From Rhyzopertha dominica (taxonomy: Eukaryota > Arthropoda > Insecta > Coleoptera > Bostrichidae), in contig QCXZ01000003.1 of assembly GCA_025024175.1 (NCBI GenBank), positions 22,340,392 to 22,404,391 on the forward strand: a stretch of 64,000 bases of DNA. The letters are read 5' to 3'. A program made the translations under genes and the position numbers. This document shows, piece after piece, positions 33,768 to 46,200 of this stretch (positions within the stretch are counted from its first letter, which is position 1; every line of letters starts with the position of its first letter). A model generated the notes under the pieces. The model worked only from the letters and a program-made list of their open reading frames with translations, did not search any database and was not told where the DNA came from.

Positions 33768-36700
33768 ATGTCCATCCAGAATCTCAACACATTTGGTGAG
33801 TGCAGTTTCTTAATTACAACAGCATGTCGCGGCCTGAATATAGTTTTTGATACAAAATGGCGGCTACTTCGTGATTTTAAAGCATTCTTTAAAAGTGCAT
33901 AGCTTTGGTATTTAATTGTAGAAAAGCGATTTTTTAAACGTACAGGAAAAAAACTGTATTTTGGCTATAAAATGTTTTTAACCCGCAAAGGCCGTTCAAT
34001 GACCTTGTTCTAATTTTCATTGTTTTGTTTAGACCCCTTTGCTGATGCAAGTAAGGGTGCTGAAGATGATGTTCAAGACGGACTTGTTCATATAAGAATT
34101 CAGCAGCGAAATGGTCGCAAGACTTTAACTACAGTACAAGGACTTTCATCGGACTATGACCTGAAAAAGATCGTTAGAGCCTGCAAAAAGGTAAGATGAA
34201 AACACATTTCACTTTTTGGGCATTATTCAGAATGTGTAATTTACTTCAAAACTTATTTACGATTCATCGTATGTTTCTGTGTACCCCACTAGTAACATGC
34301 ATCATTTCTTTTCTTGCACAAACGCCTGTTTGTTCACTTATTGATTTGGTTATTTTATTATGCAGTTCATGTTGTTTTTTGCCCTTTCCCTCACACTTAT
34401 ACCTCACATCAGCTGGGACGTTTGACCTATGNGCAGGATAGGAACATGCCACATTACGGTANCATGAAAAACACAGCGTTATAAAATAGATGCAAATATC
34501 AACGATGTNTTTCAAAAAATGTTCTACTGCAAACTAAAATTATAACTTGATTATAATTAAAATATGATATACATGAATTNTTAGAGAGNAACCCACTTTT
34601 CTAATGCGAAGAGTGTACAAACGTTGACTTGATGGAAAACCATCTTTCCATTAAAATGGCTATGAGCTTTGGTTAGTTTGTATACTATCCATATAATTGA
34701 CAAAAAGTTAATAGTCTGACGTTTCGATTACACCTGTAATCTTTGTCAAAGACGAAGAACCTCAAAATTTGCCTGACACAAGTTCAAACAAAATTTTGAA
34801 AGTGTTTTCAAGAGACAGCGATCTATCCGACAAAATATTATCTTATATTTATGGACGCTGAAAGCATTCACCCTCGTATTGCTATTCCTGCTTAAAAATA
34901 AGTAAAAAAGGTGACATAAAAACAAATTATTTTTTATCGGATATCAGGCGAAATATATATCCCTTGGGCCAAAGGCCCTCAGGCTACCTTCACCTTCAGG
35001 GCATTATAATCTACAAAATGCCTTTTGTACATAAATAGCTATTATGCACGATGATATTATAAAAAGACAATTATAACCAAATTTCTTTGACGTAAACGTC
35101 TGTTTATGGGCCGTGGGTGTTTTTTCGTTATTATGACCCAGTGGCTATAATCCTCAGACTATAAAAATCTTATTATTCCCTTAATACATAAATGACTATT
35201 ATTAAATGTCTGTTTTGGTACTTAATAATTATTAATAAATAAATATATAACAAATAATGTTTTTCATCACACTTCATGTAATTTGAAAAAAATGCCGGTG
35301 GGGCTAGGCCTAAATCTTGATCTCAAGTTATTGCAATGCCTTATCACTACGTACTGCTACATATATCACTATGTGTACATACATTTTGCAACTTGACATG
35401 GCAATTGATATGAAAGTGTTGCAGTTGTTGTGTAGACCTAAGCTTTGAATATTTACATTACTTTCCATATTCAAAGACCTAAGTAAGTGTTGCTGTCAGG
35501 CTGTGCATGTGTCTACTTCGTTTCCGTGTTGATTTCTACTTTGGCATAAAAGAGCGTTTTCATAAATCTCTAATAATCAGACATTAGTACAGACATTATT
35601 AGGCAGTATTTGTACCCAGATTAGTTAAATGGTGTCTCCATCGTCCTTGTAAGATAAGCAAGCAGAAGTAATGATGAAATGACTACTGAAGCTTGATATT
35701 CAGGAGGGATTTTAAATTATGTGCAACCGAAATTGAACAGTTTTAATAACAGTTTTAAGTGTAAATAAGTAAAAATGTATGTCAACATATTTCATGCACT
35801 TTTGAACTGATGAAGCAGTTAACTATTTTTAATTTTATGATTAATTGGAATTATAACCAGCAGTTTTCAGATAATCAGTGAGAACGTTTCTTTCTAAAAA
35901 TGTTTGATGCACACTGCAATATGTCATCTCTGTTCGTTTATGGCTTTACCAAACACAATCTCAAAAATGAAGTTTATCAAACCACCTTTGGTTGAGCAAA
36001 TTTTTTCATTATAAAAATGTGGTATACCTTCTTACTGTATTATAATAAGTATGCTATTCTTACTTCACATATTGCTTTGATGTTTTGTTTAATTTGCAGT
36101 ATCACCATAATTATTTATATATTCTTTAAATTTGTACCTATTGCGGGAAAAGTTGCATCTCAGCAAATGTTGTTTAGTGAGCAACTATTCAAACAAATTT
36201 TAACTTAGTCTTATCTTCGTATTGGTGCATATTTAGTACAAACTATGATGCATTTTTTAGATTTGCCGTTTTTAACCAAGTTATATATCTGCAAATTGAT
36301 AACATTAAAGTGGAAATGGCAGATTATTTTAAAATTGTATATTTGTTGCTAAAGTAATATAATTTCGGAATGCTTCAAACGAATAAGGAATTACTTTCTG
36401 CTTTTACTTGTGGGACTTTCTTTATACGAATACCGTCACTGTCAACTATGATGCTGCTCATAAATGTAGTCTTGCAAATGTGCTACTTATATAATACAAT
36501 AATCTTAATGCCTGACTCCATCCATTAATCATTACACTTGTGAGTCTATGCTTCCACAATTCTTTACCTCTTTATCCTGTATTTTAGAAACAGAAACGCT
36601 TGGCAAAAACAAATTATTTAAAATGCATGTGTATACTGTGCTGTATGCACCACAACCAACTGCAGATAGATCTATTCCACTATCATTATAGGAGAGTTTA

Positions 36701-38122
36701 TCGACCGTTGGTGGCGCTAGTGTGTCTTTGCAAATGGCGGAAATAAACAGTACTTGCTATTATAATATACTCGTCTGTATCNCAAAATGAAACACAGATG
36801 GGTTCGCAACCGAGTATATTCAATATAATTATTANAAAGGAACTGGTAATGGTAACCAAAATACACTCGTGGCAATAACCTACATATGTGATAACCGCTT
36901 AATCACATAACCGCATATTACTATTAGGCTTTTTAAGATTACGTCATCCAATATGGCGTCCAGGGGGCAAAAAGCGCACGCATGGGACGCGCCTGCGAAA
37001 CCCTGGAAACGGACGCGTGCTGATAGAGTTGGGTCGTTCATGACCAAGTCGTTCAAATTGAATGACTCATGCCTTGATTTGGCTCACAGCTAATGAATCA
37101 GCGTCGTTCGTGCGTCGTACATGGTTAACGGCTGACGACAGCACACGACGAGAAAACAGCATGACTGCATATTTATATGCTGTGGCGAGACAGGAGACAC
37201 CGCTGTCACTTTCAATTCACGATCCTTATGAACGACTTGAATGATCCGAATCTACGCGATTGATTGAACGATTTGAATTTAATCGAATGTCCCAGCTCTA
37301 GCGACTGACGTTGGCATTAAGTAATGGGGTTTCTATGACAGCGCGCTAGAAGCTGCATCGTTTTGAAATTTGCCCCCTGGCAGTCGCTCAAAAGTCACGT
37401 GTTCTAAAAAGCCTAATTATAATATAATATCACACATGCTTTTTGTGTTTACATGTATCCCCTTTTTCTTAATAATATTCACTGTCCACAATTTAAAAAT
37501 GGTAATACGATATAACAAAAACAGCAATATTACACAATAATTCCGCCTTCTTCCAGCATTAAAGTACTGTTTATAATAGTTTATGTATCTGCCGCCAGAT
37601 GTCGTGTCACTACTGTAAACTTGCCTATAGTTCATCAGTGCAGTTTAGGTCTAGTGCAGACAGCACGGCGTAGAACTGGTTTTGCCTATATACCAAAGGC
37701 TTGGTATGATGGAAGTAAGAATTTAGATGGCAATGCCATCTTGCCATCTAAATTCTTACTAACAAATTATTTAATTACCTTTTTATTTAGACCTTTTTAA
37801 ATGTGTTGAATGTTTAGGGGAATTTTGTATATTGTATGTTAAGATTATTTTAGGTGTTACTTTATTAAAAAAGTTAATCACTATTTTAATGATCAGTATC
37901 CTGAAAATGTAGGAAATTAATACCAGAATTTAAGATATTACAAAAATTAACATTTGATTTCCATTTTTTTTTCAGGAATTTGCCTGCAATGGCACAGTTA
38001 TAGAACATCCAGAGTACGGAGAGGTATTGCAATTGCAAGGTGATCAACGTGAGAATATCTGCCAGTGGCTTACAAAAAGTGGCTTGGCCAAGCCAGACCA
38101 ATTGAAGGTTCATGGTTTCTAA
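33768..38122 (+). CDS. eIF1: Eukaryotic translation initiation factor 1 (eIF1, SUI1 family)
   Basis: Exons 33768-33795, 34033-34190 and 37976-38122 join in frame to 110 aa, the usual length of animal eIF1. The protein starts MSIQNLNTFDPFADASKGAE. The SUI1 domain follows with VHIRIQQRNGRKTLTTVQGL, DLKKIVRACKKEFACNGT and LQLQGDQRENICQWL, ending KPDQLKVHGF. eIF1 binds the 40S ribosomal subunit near the P site and enforces start-codon selection during scanning, in the cytoplasm. All splice sites are GT-AG. The second intron is 3.8 kb and holds a broken retrozyme copy. The ATG lies just after an N base at 33759, which does not affect the coding sequence. Confidence 0.96.
34705..34760 (-). ncRNA. 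Degenerate hammerhead-like hairpin
   Basis: The minus strand reads UUGACAA, A, then a stem GAUUACA/UGUAAUC, then GAAACGUCAG. The hairpin followed by GAAAC resembles stem II and the second core box of hammerheads found in Penelope-like elements. The first box is mutated (C3 to U, G8 to A) and one extra base precedes the stem. Probably an inactive relic. Confidence 0.25.
36658..37640 (-). ncRNA. Broken hammerhead ribozyme
   Basis: On the minus strand the CUGAUGA box and its stem I strand survive at 37631-37640 and beyond. The GAA box and stem III are at 36665-36680, with GAA changed to GGA. Between them, in stem II, lies the insertion 36692-37630. It cannot form an active core. Confidence 0.7.
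36692..37630. mobile_element. Nested inverted-repeat insertion within the retrozyme copy
   Basis: The insertion is flanked by tatag at 36687-36691 and 37626-37630, a possible 5-bp duplication. Its ends carry related agttta and ggcg motifs in inverse. A second pair of inverted ends lies inside: attaggctttttaaga near 36925 and ttctaaaaagcctaat near 37402, with ccagggggcaaa and tttgccccctgg just within. That suggests a GC-richer element of about 490 bp nested in another. No transposase is present. Confidence 0.55.
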
Positions 38123-38545
38123 TGTTCACTGCAATAATCATTGTTCACAATAACTCATCATCAACAATTTAGTTGTTTGTTAGCTGTCATTTCAAATACC
38201 AACTTGCAAATTTTAAGTGTAGTACAATGTGCATACTGCCCAGATAGTAATGTACTTAGGGGCATTCGACATATTCAGAGAATTTGCAGCATCAAAATTA
38301 TTGCCATTTCGTAAAAGGCAGCGTCGGATGTTTTACTATGTAATGTACACATTTCTTTTAACGTGCGTTGAAATTTTATAGCAATCTACAGTCGAAATTG
38401 CAAGTTGTCTTAAATCTAAAACAACGTGCAATTTTGCCATAACATTTTGTATTGTGCCTTTCAATAGTAGTATGTACCTTGTTTTTTGGAATTGCACATC
38501 TTCACTATGTTTTTTAATTGACAATGTTTAGTTAACAAAGCAGTA

Positions 38546-38551
38546 AATAAA
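38546..38551 (+). terminator. Candidate poly(A) signal of eIF1
   Basis: AATAAA about 420 bp after the eIF1 stop codon, giving a 3' UTR of plausible length. Confidence 0.5.
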
Positions 38552-40000
38552 TGTCATACGTAGGAATTAACTCGATGTGTTTTATTAGTGTTTTTATTCC
38601 TTTTCTCCTAGCTCTAATAATGAATAAGCTACATTGACATCTACAAGTGGCAGAGTAGGATTGATATAATTATATTAGTGGCCTTGGTATTTTAGACTAT
38701 AGCTTGGCTGCCTATGGTCTAAAAGCTCTTTTGAACCCAAGACACGCATGGGTGTTGTACCTATGACAGTATATATCACTTCGTAAGTGAGATGTATGTC
38801 TTGTTGAATGTAAAAACAAAATAAAAAGGTTGTATTCATAATAATGGTACACAGGATGTATCAAAAGTATGGAAATTTCATTTGAATAAATCCTACTGTT
38901 TAGGGCAAAAAGGTTTTTCTTTTGGCAGGGGGGTTATCTCGTTCGGTTAACTTGCACATCTAATTGTTTGAAATATGACTAACGAATTATTCTTTTTTAA
39001 ATAGCGATTGTCATTTTGTCAGTAAAAATTAATAGACCATTTTTCTAAATACGAGACTAGGAAATCAACAAAACATTCTTTAAAATTATAGTTTGAATAA
39101 TAACTCATTTCAGGATGCACCAAAGTTGATTTTCTTTTATTACTTGTAACATCTTTCAGAAATCATAACAAAAAAAGTCACAACCAAAACATAATATTCA
39201 TAGAATTATGATAAAATGCTTTGTAGCTCAAGTAGTATAAAATTTGTGAGTGAAAGTTATAGAAAGTTCAGTTATAAGATTTCGCACTTTTCTTGAACAC
39301 AGTAAAACTATATTTTTTAATGTTGTCAATTTTGTTGTCGTAACTTCTGAACAATAAGTGGCAAATATTCCCTTATAAGGTGTCTTCATATTCAGAAAAA
39401 CTAGATCAATTGATTTATACTGAAAAAATTATTGCTATTTAAATAAATTGTGGCTGATGTTATATATCAAAAACATTTAGTTATTTACCTGAAAATGAGA
39501 TGATAACTACCTTAGAAATACAAAAATTTTTATGATTTGTGTACACAACAAGGATGTACTTAATATAGAAATGAATTAAGAAAACATTTGTAACGATAGA
39601 AGCAGTTTCCTAAAAAAATAGGTTACTAATAATGTTAAAATATATAAATTTAATATAGGTTTATTAGATTACACATTAAAATTTTGTTAATTTGAATTTC
39701 ATAATTGTACCATAACATTAGATAGCACCTATAAACTTACTTTTTAATAGAGAATTAAAATGTCAAGTAGAGATCAAACATAGGTGCCTAATGGGGTTTA
39801 CTATTTCCCATTTTATAACAATGAAGCTAAAAACTGAATTACCTTATATTCTGATGTTTATCCAATTTAAAAATTTGTTCTTTAACTGAAAAGTGCGAGT
39901 TGTTTAAGGAAACTGACAAGCTGATGTAAATATAACAGAGGGCCGATAATTTCATAATATTTACCTTTCCCCTATCGTTTACGACGCCTACTTAATCGCA
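38552..40000. other. Intergenic stretch between eIF1 and LARP4
   Basis: AT-rich with no gene or clear repeat recognised until the GC-richer patch at about 39970-40240. Confidence 0.5.
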
Positions 40001-40109
40001 GCGTCGAGGCGTCGGCGCCGTGCTGTAATCAGCTGGTGGCTGCTGCACCCAGGATTCAACAGGTCGGCAGTCGGCATGGTAAGTGGCGGTTGCCGCTCTG
40101 CGAAAACAG

Positions 40110-40238
40110 ATGCCCCTTCGCAGAGGCCGCGGCAAAGCCGTGCCTCAGGCATCATCTGATCCATTGACGGCATGCCTAGATGCCAATGGAACTTACATTT
40201 GCACTGCATTCAATCCCAGATGTTATATCATTCAAAAG
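40110..40238 (+). CDS. Larp4: LARP4 candidate first coding exon
   Basis: The ATG at 40110 opens 43 codons ([20 protein letters not shown]...) to a strong aaaag/gtaagg donor. The phase matches the next exon (starting [12 protein letters not shown]). Other ATGs in this patch (40076, 40172, 40180, 40220) run into stops after splicing. The patch at 39970-40240 is much GC-richer than its surroundings, as expected of a promoter-proximal exon. The protein sequence itself is not conserved enough to confirm it, so the true start could lie elsewhere. Confidence 0.55.
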
Positions 40239-43200
40239 GTAAGGCCTTAGTTGATGTAACCATATGGATAAGTATTGCAATGCAATCAGTGAAACCATAT
40301 AAACAATTTAAGGAGTACATCTCTATTTGAACTGTTTCTCATTTGTAATTAAAAGTATTGTAATTTTACTGCATTATTTTGGCTTACTGAAAAGGACAAA
40401 AACAAATGCGCGGCTTAGTTAATATTATACTGGATCGATACGCAATCGCAATACGCAGCATTTCTCATTTCCACTTGTGTTTTGAGTTTTCATCTACATC
40501 CAAACTGGTTACATATCTCTTTATGTGCGTGTAAAAGTATTTTTATTTACCCTTCATCAGTAATGTATAATATACCTTTTTTATTCATAATCTAATGCAA
40601 AGCTTAATTAAGTACGTGTAAAGGAATTGTATATAGGTACTCTGAAAATATATAAAAAGTATGTGCAAGTTATAGTGCCAAAAATTAATAAATTAAATAT
40701 AGGTACCTAACTAAAAAGCTATTTATAACTTTTCCGTATCAACATTTTCAGGTAACCGCAAATTCAGATTTACTAAATCAAAATCCAAGTGAAATTGCGA
40801 TAAAAGTTGAAAACTGTGCTGATAAGGATTCATCTCAGCAGTGCGTATGGGATCACCACTCTGAATTTCCGCAGGCACCTTTAATTGATGGTAAGGAAAA
40901 TTGCTGGAAATTGTATTGCTATGGGCAGATAATATAATGAGCCTACGTCATTCATGCATTTTGTTTTTGTCAGCTTTTATTTCGTTACGCATCACTTTCG
41001 ATTTGCGAGCTGCAACTCCAATACTTCGAAGTACCCTGTACTTGGTGCTTGCACTCAATTATAATTCCTTCGTATATAGGAAGAGAGCGCTGTCGTGCAT
41101 CGTGCATCTCTTTCTTTACGGTGACCCGAGCATAAAGCAGTAAGTGATAGGAAAAAAGACGAGGTTGGGCAATAATGGTGCGGGTTCCAAGCATTGTGCC
41201 AAGCATTTAGTAGGGATTGTTAGTTTTCTGTGGTATGCATGGTGTGACGGCCATTTTGCAAGTTTCTGTGAGAAGTGTTGATTTCTGCATATTAGTTTCA
41301 GTGGTAAGCAGTGCCTAATATTTTGAAACGTANCACACTAGTGTCGATTATGAGGATGGCGGTGATGTTTCTTTAGAAAAGAGCGCATGGAATATTTGGA
41401 AAATAAGGAACATCTTTAACGCATTTTTTTAAAATAAACCTTGTTGGTTTCCAAATTATAAATATTGGTGGTGTTTTTTAAACGAGATCCATCACTGTCG
41501 AACTATTCCGTTAGCACGACCAATTGCATAATATCTGGAATTCATCAGTGAGTTACATGTGGCAGTAATGTTTAACCTTAGTCTTTAAACTTCTCGTTTG
41601 TTTGTTGATTGCCTCGAGTTAGTTTACCCAAGTCGGATCTCAAAATTCTGTTAGTGCGAGATTTTGTTTTTCCAAAGCAAAGTGTATTAATTTAAACCCC
41701 TTTACTTTGCCAGGCGAGTAACCTAGTGGAATGAAAACAAAAATTCGGGAAATGTGACTTGAAGTTTTGCAATTAAAATTGATGGCTTGAATAAAATATA
41801 AAATATGTGCTCATTATTGCCATGTGGATGTGGTACATCAGTTTTAAACTCGACTTGTACCAATATACCAGTATCTGTATGACCTTGATGCACATAATAC
41901 ACCCATTCCTTTTCAAAATAAGGTTAGGTTCTTATTCTGTCCTAGCAGGCACCATATTTGTTACCATGCATGGTATGTATAGAAGTCTGTGTCACTATAC
42001 AATTTTAAAACAAGTCACTTTATTTTTAAATGCCTTATTTAAATGAGATTGACAGTAGGTAAGGATGATGGTGCAAATTAACACTCTGAAGTTTCATTAT
42101 TGTGCTTTACAGTTTTAACTATTAAGTACATTGAGATATTCAATATGTCATATTTTGACACCCAGCTGACACAAAAAACAGGTTGTAGCAAGATCCAACA
42201 ATTTTATTTAACTTATACATGCAAACATTTAGGTCACATTTATATCTATTGCTGATTATAGGTTACGTGTACATGAATGGGGATGTCGGGAAACTGCCTT
42301 CAGGGGCGGTGTACACCACCACCCCTGATACTGATTCATCAGTGGTTGGTGCACCCGAGTATGTTGCAGTTAATGGAATAACAGAGGGAGCTGAGGGATT
42401 AGGTCCAACTTCTCCCTCAGCTCCACAAGATGTTCCGTCACAGTCTGCCTGCTCCTTGCCGCAGCTGAAACACATGCTTTCTCAGCAGTTGGAATATTAT
42501 TTCTCAAGGTGAGTACTCCAGTTAAAGGATTTAAAACATCATGTTTTAATTGTGCTTTGGATGTAGTGTATATTACTACTTTTGAATTGATGGAGGTAAA
42601 TACCCTAATTTATTGCGTAACTACATGATCACTCATTAATTTTTTATATATAGGTATTTATACTTTTTAATTTTAACAGGGCTCAGTTAAACCTGAGTTT
42701 TTTTCTCTTAATAGTAGGAAGTGCTGTTAAATATGTTGCATTTCGTTACAATATGCTTGGGTAGTTGAATATTGAAATCATTTTTACATAAAAAGGTACC
42801 TGCGCTCTGATAAAGTGTATTATTGTGTTTTGCAAATAAAGCCTCATGTTGATGATTGTTTCAGAGAAAACCTGGCAAACGATACATATTTGTTGTCCCA
42901 GATGGACAATGATCAGTACGTGCCTATTTGGACAGTTGCTAATTTTAATCAAGTGAAGAAGCTTACCAAAGATATAAACCTCATTACACAAGTTTTACGA
43001 GAATCTCCTAATGTTCAGGTTGATGAAGAAGGAATTAAAGTACGTCCGAACCATAAAAGGTGTATAGTTATTTTGAGGGAAATACCAGACAGCACACCTA
43101 TTGAGGAGGTTGAGGTACGTGTATTTTGAAAACTTTATGCAGGATGGTAATTAAACCTGATGTGCGCTTGAGCAGTGAGTGTTATAGACTCTGAACACTG

Positions 43201-46200
43201 GAATGAGCGCAGCGCCACATCTGCGACTATTGGTCGAAAGCGCTGTAATCGACAGCAGTGAGGTTGTGTTTTGTGGTGACTTAACATGTGCGGTGTAAAT
43301 TCGCGGTTTGGAATTATTTTAAATTAAACCGTCCAAACATGAATGTTGATTACTATATAAGATGTGGGTGTAAATGCATTGTCTATCCCAAATTTTGAAG
43401 TTCTACGGAGGAAAGCGGACAATTGTTGATCAAATCTGGACATGTTTTTAACACAGTGAATGGCAAGGCACTATTTCTTTATTGCCGTACAACAAAGTAA
43501 TTGAGGTAAATTGAATTTTTTTCTCTGACAAATATAAGGTCCTTCAATAAGCACTCGCCGACTTCAAAATTAACCGATTTTTATATTTTTATCAGTATCA
43601 TTGGTAGATGCTGTCATTGGCCGTGTCATGTAAAACAGCGCAATTGCAAATACTTCATCTAAGATAACAACCCTTTTTCCTACGCTGGAAAAAAATATGG
43701 CCACCAGAGCGTGCTAGTTGTACTCACGCTTAGTGTCTATAGACACATCTCATTTTGCTTTGGCTATGCACAACTTGTGACATGAACAATGTTTCAATAC
43801 TAAGTAGAATATATCGATAGTTTTGATTTTACACCAAGTATTTTTAGCTACTACATTTACAGCTACTTTGGTTTCAGTACTTTAATGCAGGTGTTGTATC
43901 GGTATTAGTTATTCAAGTCGTTTAGTAAAAAAAATAGAAAAATGTTTATTACCTCTATATAACATGCTATTTTGTCGGCGGAAACAATCTACATAAGTTA
44001 AGGTTTTGATATTAATTACTAGATATGTAGCTGAAATTATGTTAAAATAGACAATCATTTGTTAGTACTATACCGCAGCTTCATGCAAGAAGAAGAATTT
44101 GTAAAGAATGAAATTATTATTTGTTACCTATTTACCACAGTAAACATTTAGGTTAGGATATTTGTTAAATATGTATTGTGACCTTTCTTTTTCCATCTTT
44201 TACAATTTGTTGTTGAGAGTTATTTTGAATTATTACCTAATTATAATAAATTGCCATCACCATTTCTTTACATGGAATATATCTTAAACATGTCAAAAAC
44301 AGTGTTATTTAGATCGTGGCGAGAATAAAGTATGATGTGCCCAGTAACTGGCACATTTTGTGCTTCTACCCACGTGATGTTTATTTGGGCGAACACTGTT
44401 ATTAACTGTTGGGTTTCTGTGCGGTTTTGAATCGCATTTATGTTAGCTTGTAGTGCCTTTGTGATCATTTGTACGAAACCAATGTGTGCATTGGCTTGGT
44501 GCACCAGGAGAACAAAAGGAGTTGTTTTATACCAGACTGAAACACAATCTGTTTAATTACTTTCCGAAGATGCAATTCCAGCTGAATTTCTTCCAACTAA
44601 GTTGTGATTTATCGAACAGATTTTGATTTTACGAAAATGTGTATTTATAAACAGGCATACACATAGGTATTAGAACATATATTATTAAAATAATATTCTT
44701 TAAAATTGCATAATATTGTTTTTATCGAACTTGCCGGCTACTGAATAATATCAAAATCAGTTTTTGCAAAATTCTACACTTGTAGTCACCCCATATATGA
44801 GTTCTGTGTGCAGTAAACAAAAAATTATTTGTTGAGTTACTAAGGCTGTGATTTTTTAATTTTTTTGAACTGCAAAAAAGCATTCACTTGGAACATTTCT
44901 TGTTATTTGTTTTTCTGGAACAAATCCTGGTATATTTATAGGCAGTGTTCTACTCGCAGGTGCGTTTGCTCCCCCTCAGCCTCGCATCTTATTTTTACTG
45001 GATAAACTATAAAACTAATAGCTTTTCTTGTTGAACAAATTGAGCACAACAGGAATGCAATTCAAAATTGCTTAAAAACCCAACAGTTATTAGTAATTTT
45101 CGTCCAAGACAAATGTCAGTTCTGCATTTTGTGCCCAGGGTGATGCCTGCACAGTAGATCCATAAAATGTGTCAGGTACTTGGCACACCATTTAGTCGAA
45201 ATTAAAAATTAAAAATTTCACGAATGATAATAAGCCCGACGGAATTGCAAGCATATTCATTTTGAAGCAAATGGGCATAATTTTTTTCATGATATGTTTA
45301 AACTGAAATAGTTATTTAAATTTTTTAAGAAATATTTTACTAGTGTTTCTTAAAAAATATCTTTACAAGTTTAATAAGATCTATGGTTCCAAGATGATCG
45401 ACTACCAATGCATTGCCATAGAATAGTTTGAAATCATCTTGATTTGGTTTTACCTAACCAAAAACGTTCAATTAAATTGAGAAGCCCGGACTTTAATCCT
45501 TTGTATTTTTTTTATGGAGAATGATAAAAGGACAAGTTTATCAAATACCAATTCAAATCTGTTAAAACAGCACGGGGGAGCAGCGTTTTGAGCATTTGCG
45601 TAAACATTCTTCAATAATGATAATTTTTCTTTTGCAATTTCAATTTAGTTAAAGCAAATAATTAAAGAATATGTCAAAATTTACAGCTCTTTTTCATGTT
45701 TTTAAGACAAAAAAACAATGAGGTTGTAGTCATTGATGTAAATCGTTATTATAACATATGTTAGGCCATGTCTGGACTCAGTAAAGTAAGATGATATATG
45801 TAATGTTTTACTGTCTTATTTTTACTCGTAAAAGCTTTCTACCAAATCCAAATATTGCATGAAATATCAGATTCTCCAATTCGAGTAGCAGATATGGCAG
45901 GGAATATATTTTGCCCTAGTGTTTCTATACTACTGTTGGACACATATTCGCTTTATTTATTGCACGATGACATCTCACAGCCACAGCGAACCAGTTGTGG
46001 CCAGGGCACATGATGTCACAGATCCAAACATTTAACTTATGATTTTTCTAAGTCTTAACAAAGCGATTTAGCAAAATAAAATACATGAGCATATTATTTT
46101 TTCATGTAGATTCATACTCTGCAACAAAAAAGATATGGGCTACAACCCTATTACGCAGATTACATTTGCAATTGTATCTTGGGATGTGGTTTTAAACTTG

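Larger units (their letters stand above)
36621..37760. mobile_element. Retrozyme-like copy in the eIF1 intron, split by a later insertion
   Basis: Starts aaatgcatgtg and ends ctaaattcttact, the same two ends as the 6802-8860 array, but with less than one unit between them. It is flanked by an exact 13-bp duplication aacaaattattta (36608-36620 and 37761-37773). The right end folds back on itself: gtaagaatttagatggcaat is followed at once by its inverse. About 940 bp of unrelated sequence interrupts it at 36692. Confidence 0.8.
34191..37975 (+). other. eIF1 intron 2
   Basis: Starts gtaaga and ends ttttttttcag. Contains the split retrozyme copy (36621-37760) and a degenerate hammerhead-like hairpin near 34722-34750. 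The interval 34800-36600 is AT-rich with nothing recognised. Several N bases occur at 34432-34589 and 36782-36835. Confidence 0.7.

Noticed and set aside
35807..35830. CTGATGA on the plus strand near 35807 as another hammerhead
   Set aside because: No GAAA box at a workable distance and no stem II.
40752..40790. [11 protein letters not shown] as a PAM2 motif
   Set aside because: Only loosely resembles the LNPNA-type core and lacks the expected downstream aromatic residue.
42263..42475. Minus-strand open frame opposite LARP4 exon 3
   Set aside because: A shadow of the real exon, which has La-motif similarity and correct splice phases on the plus strand.
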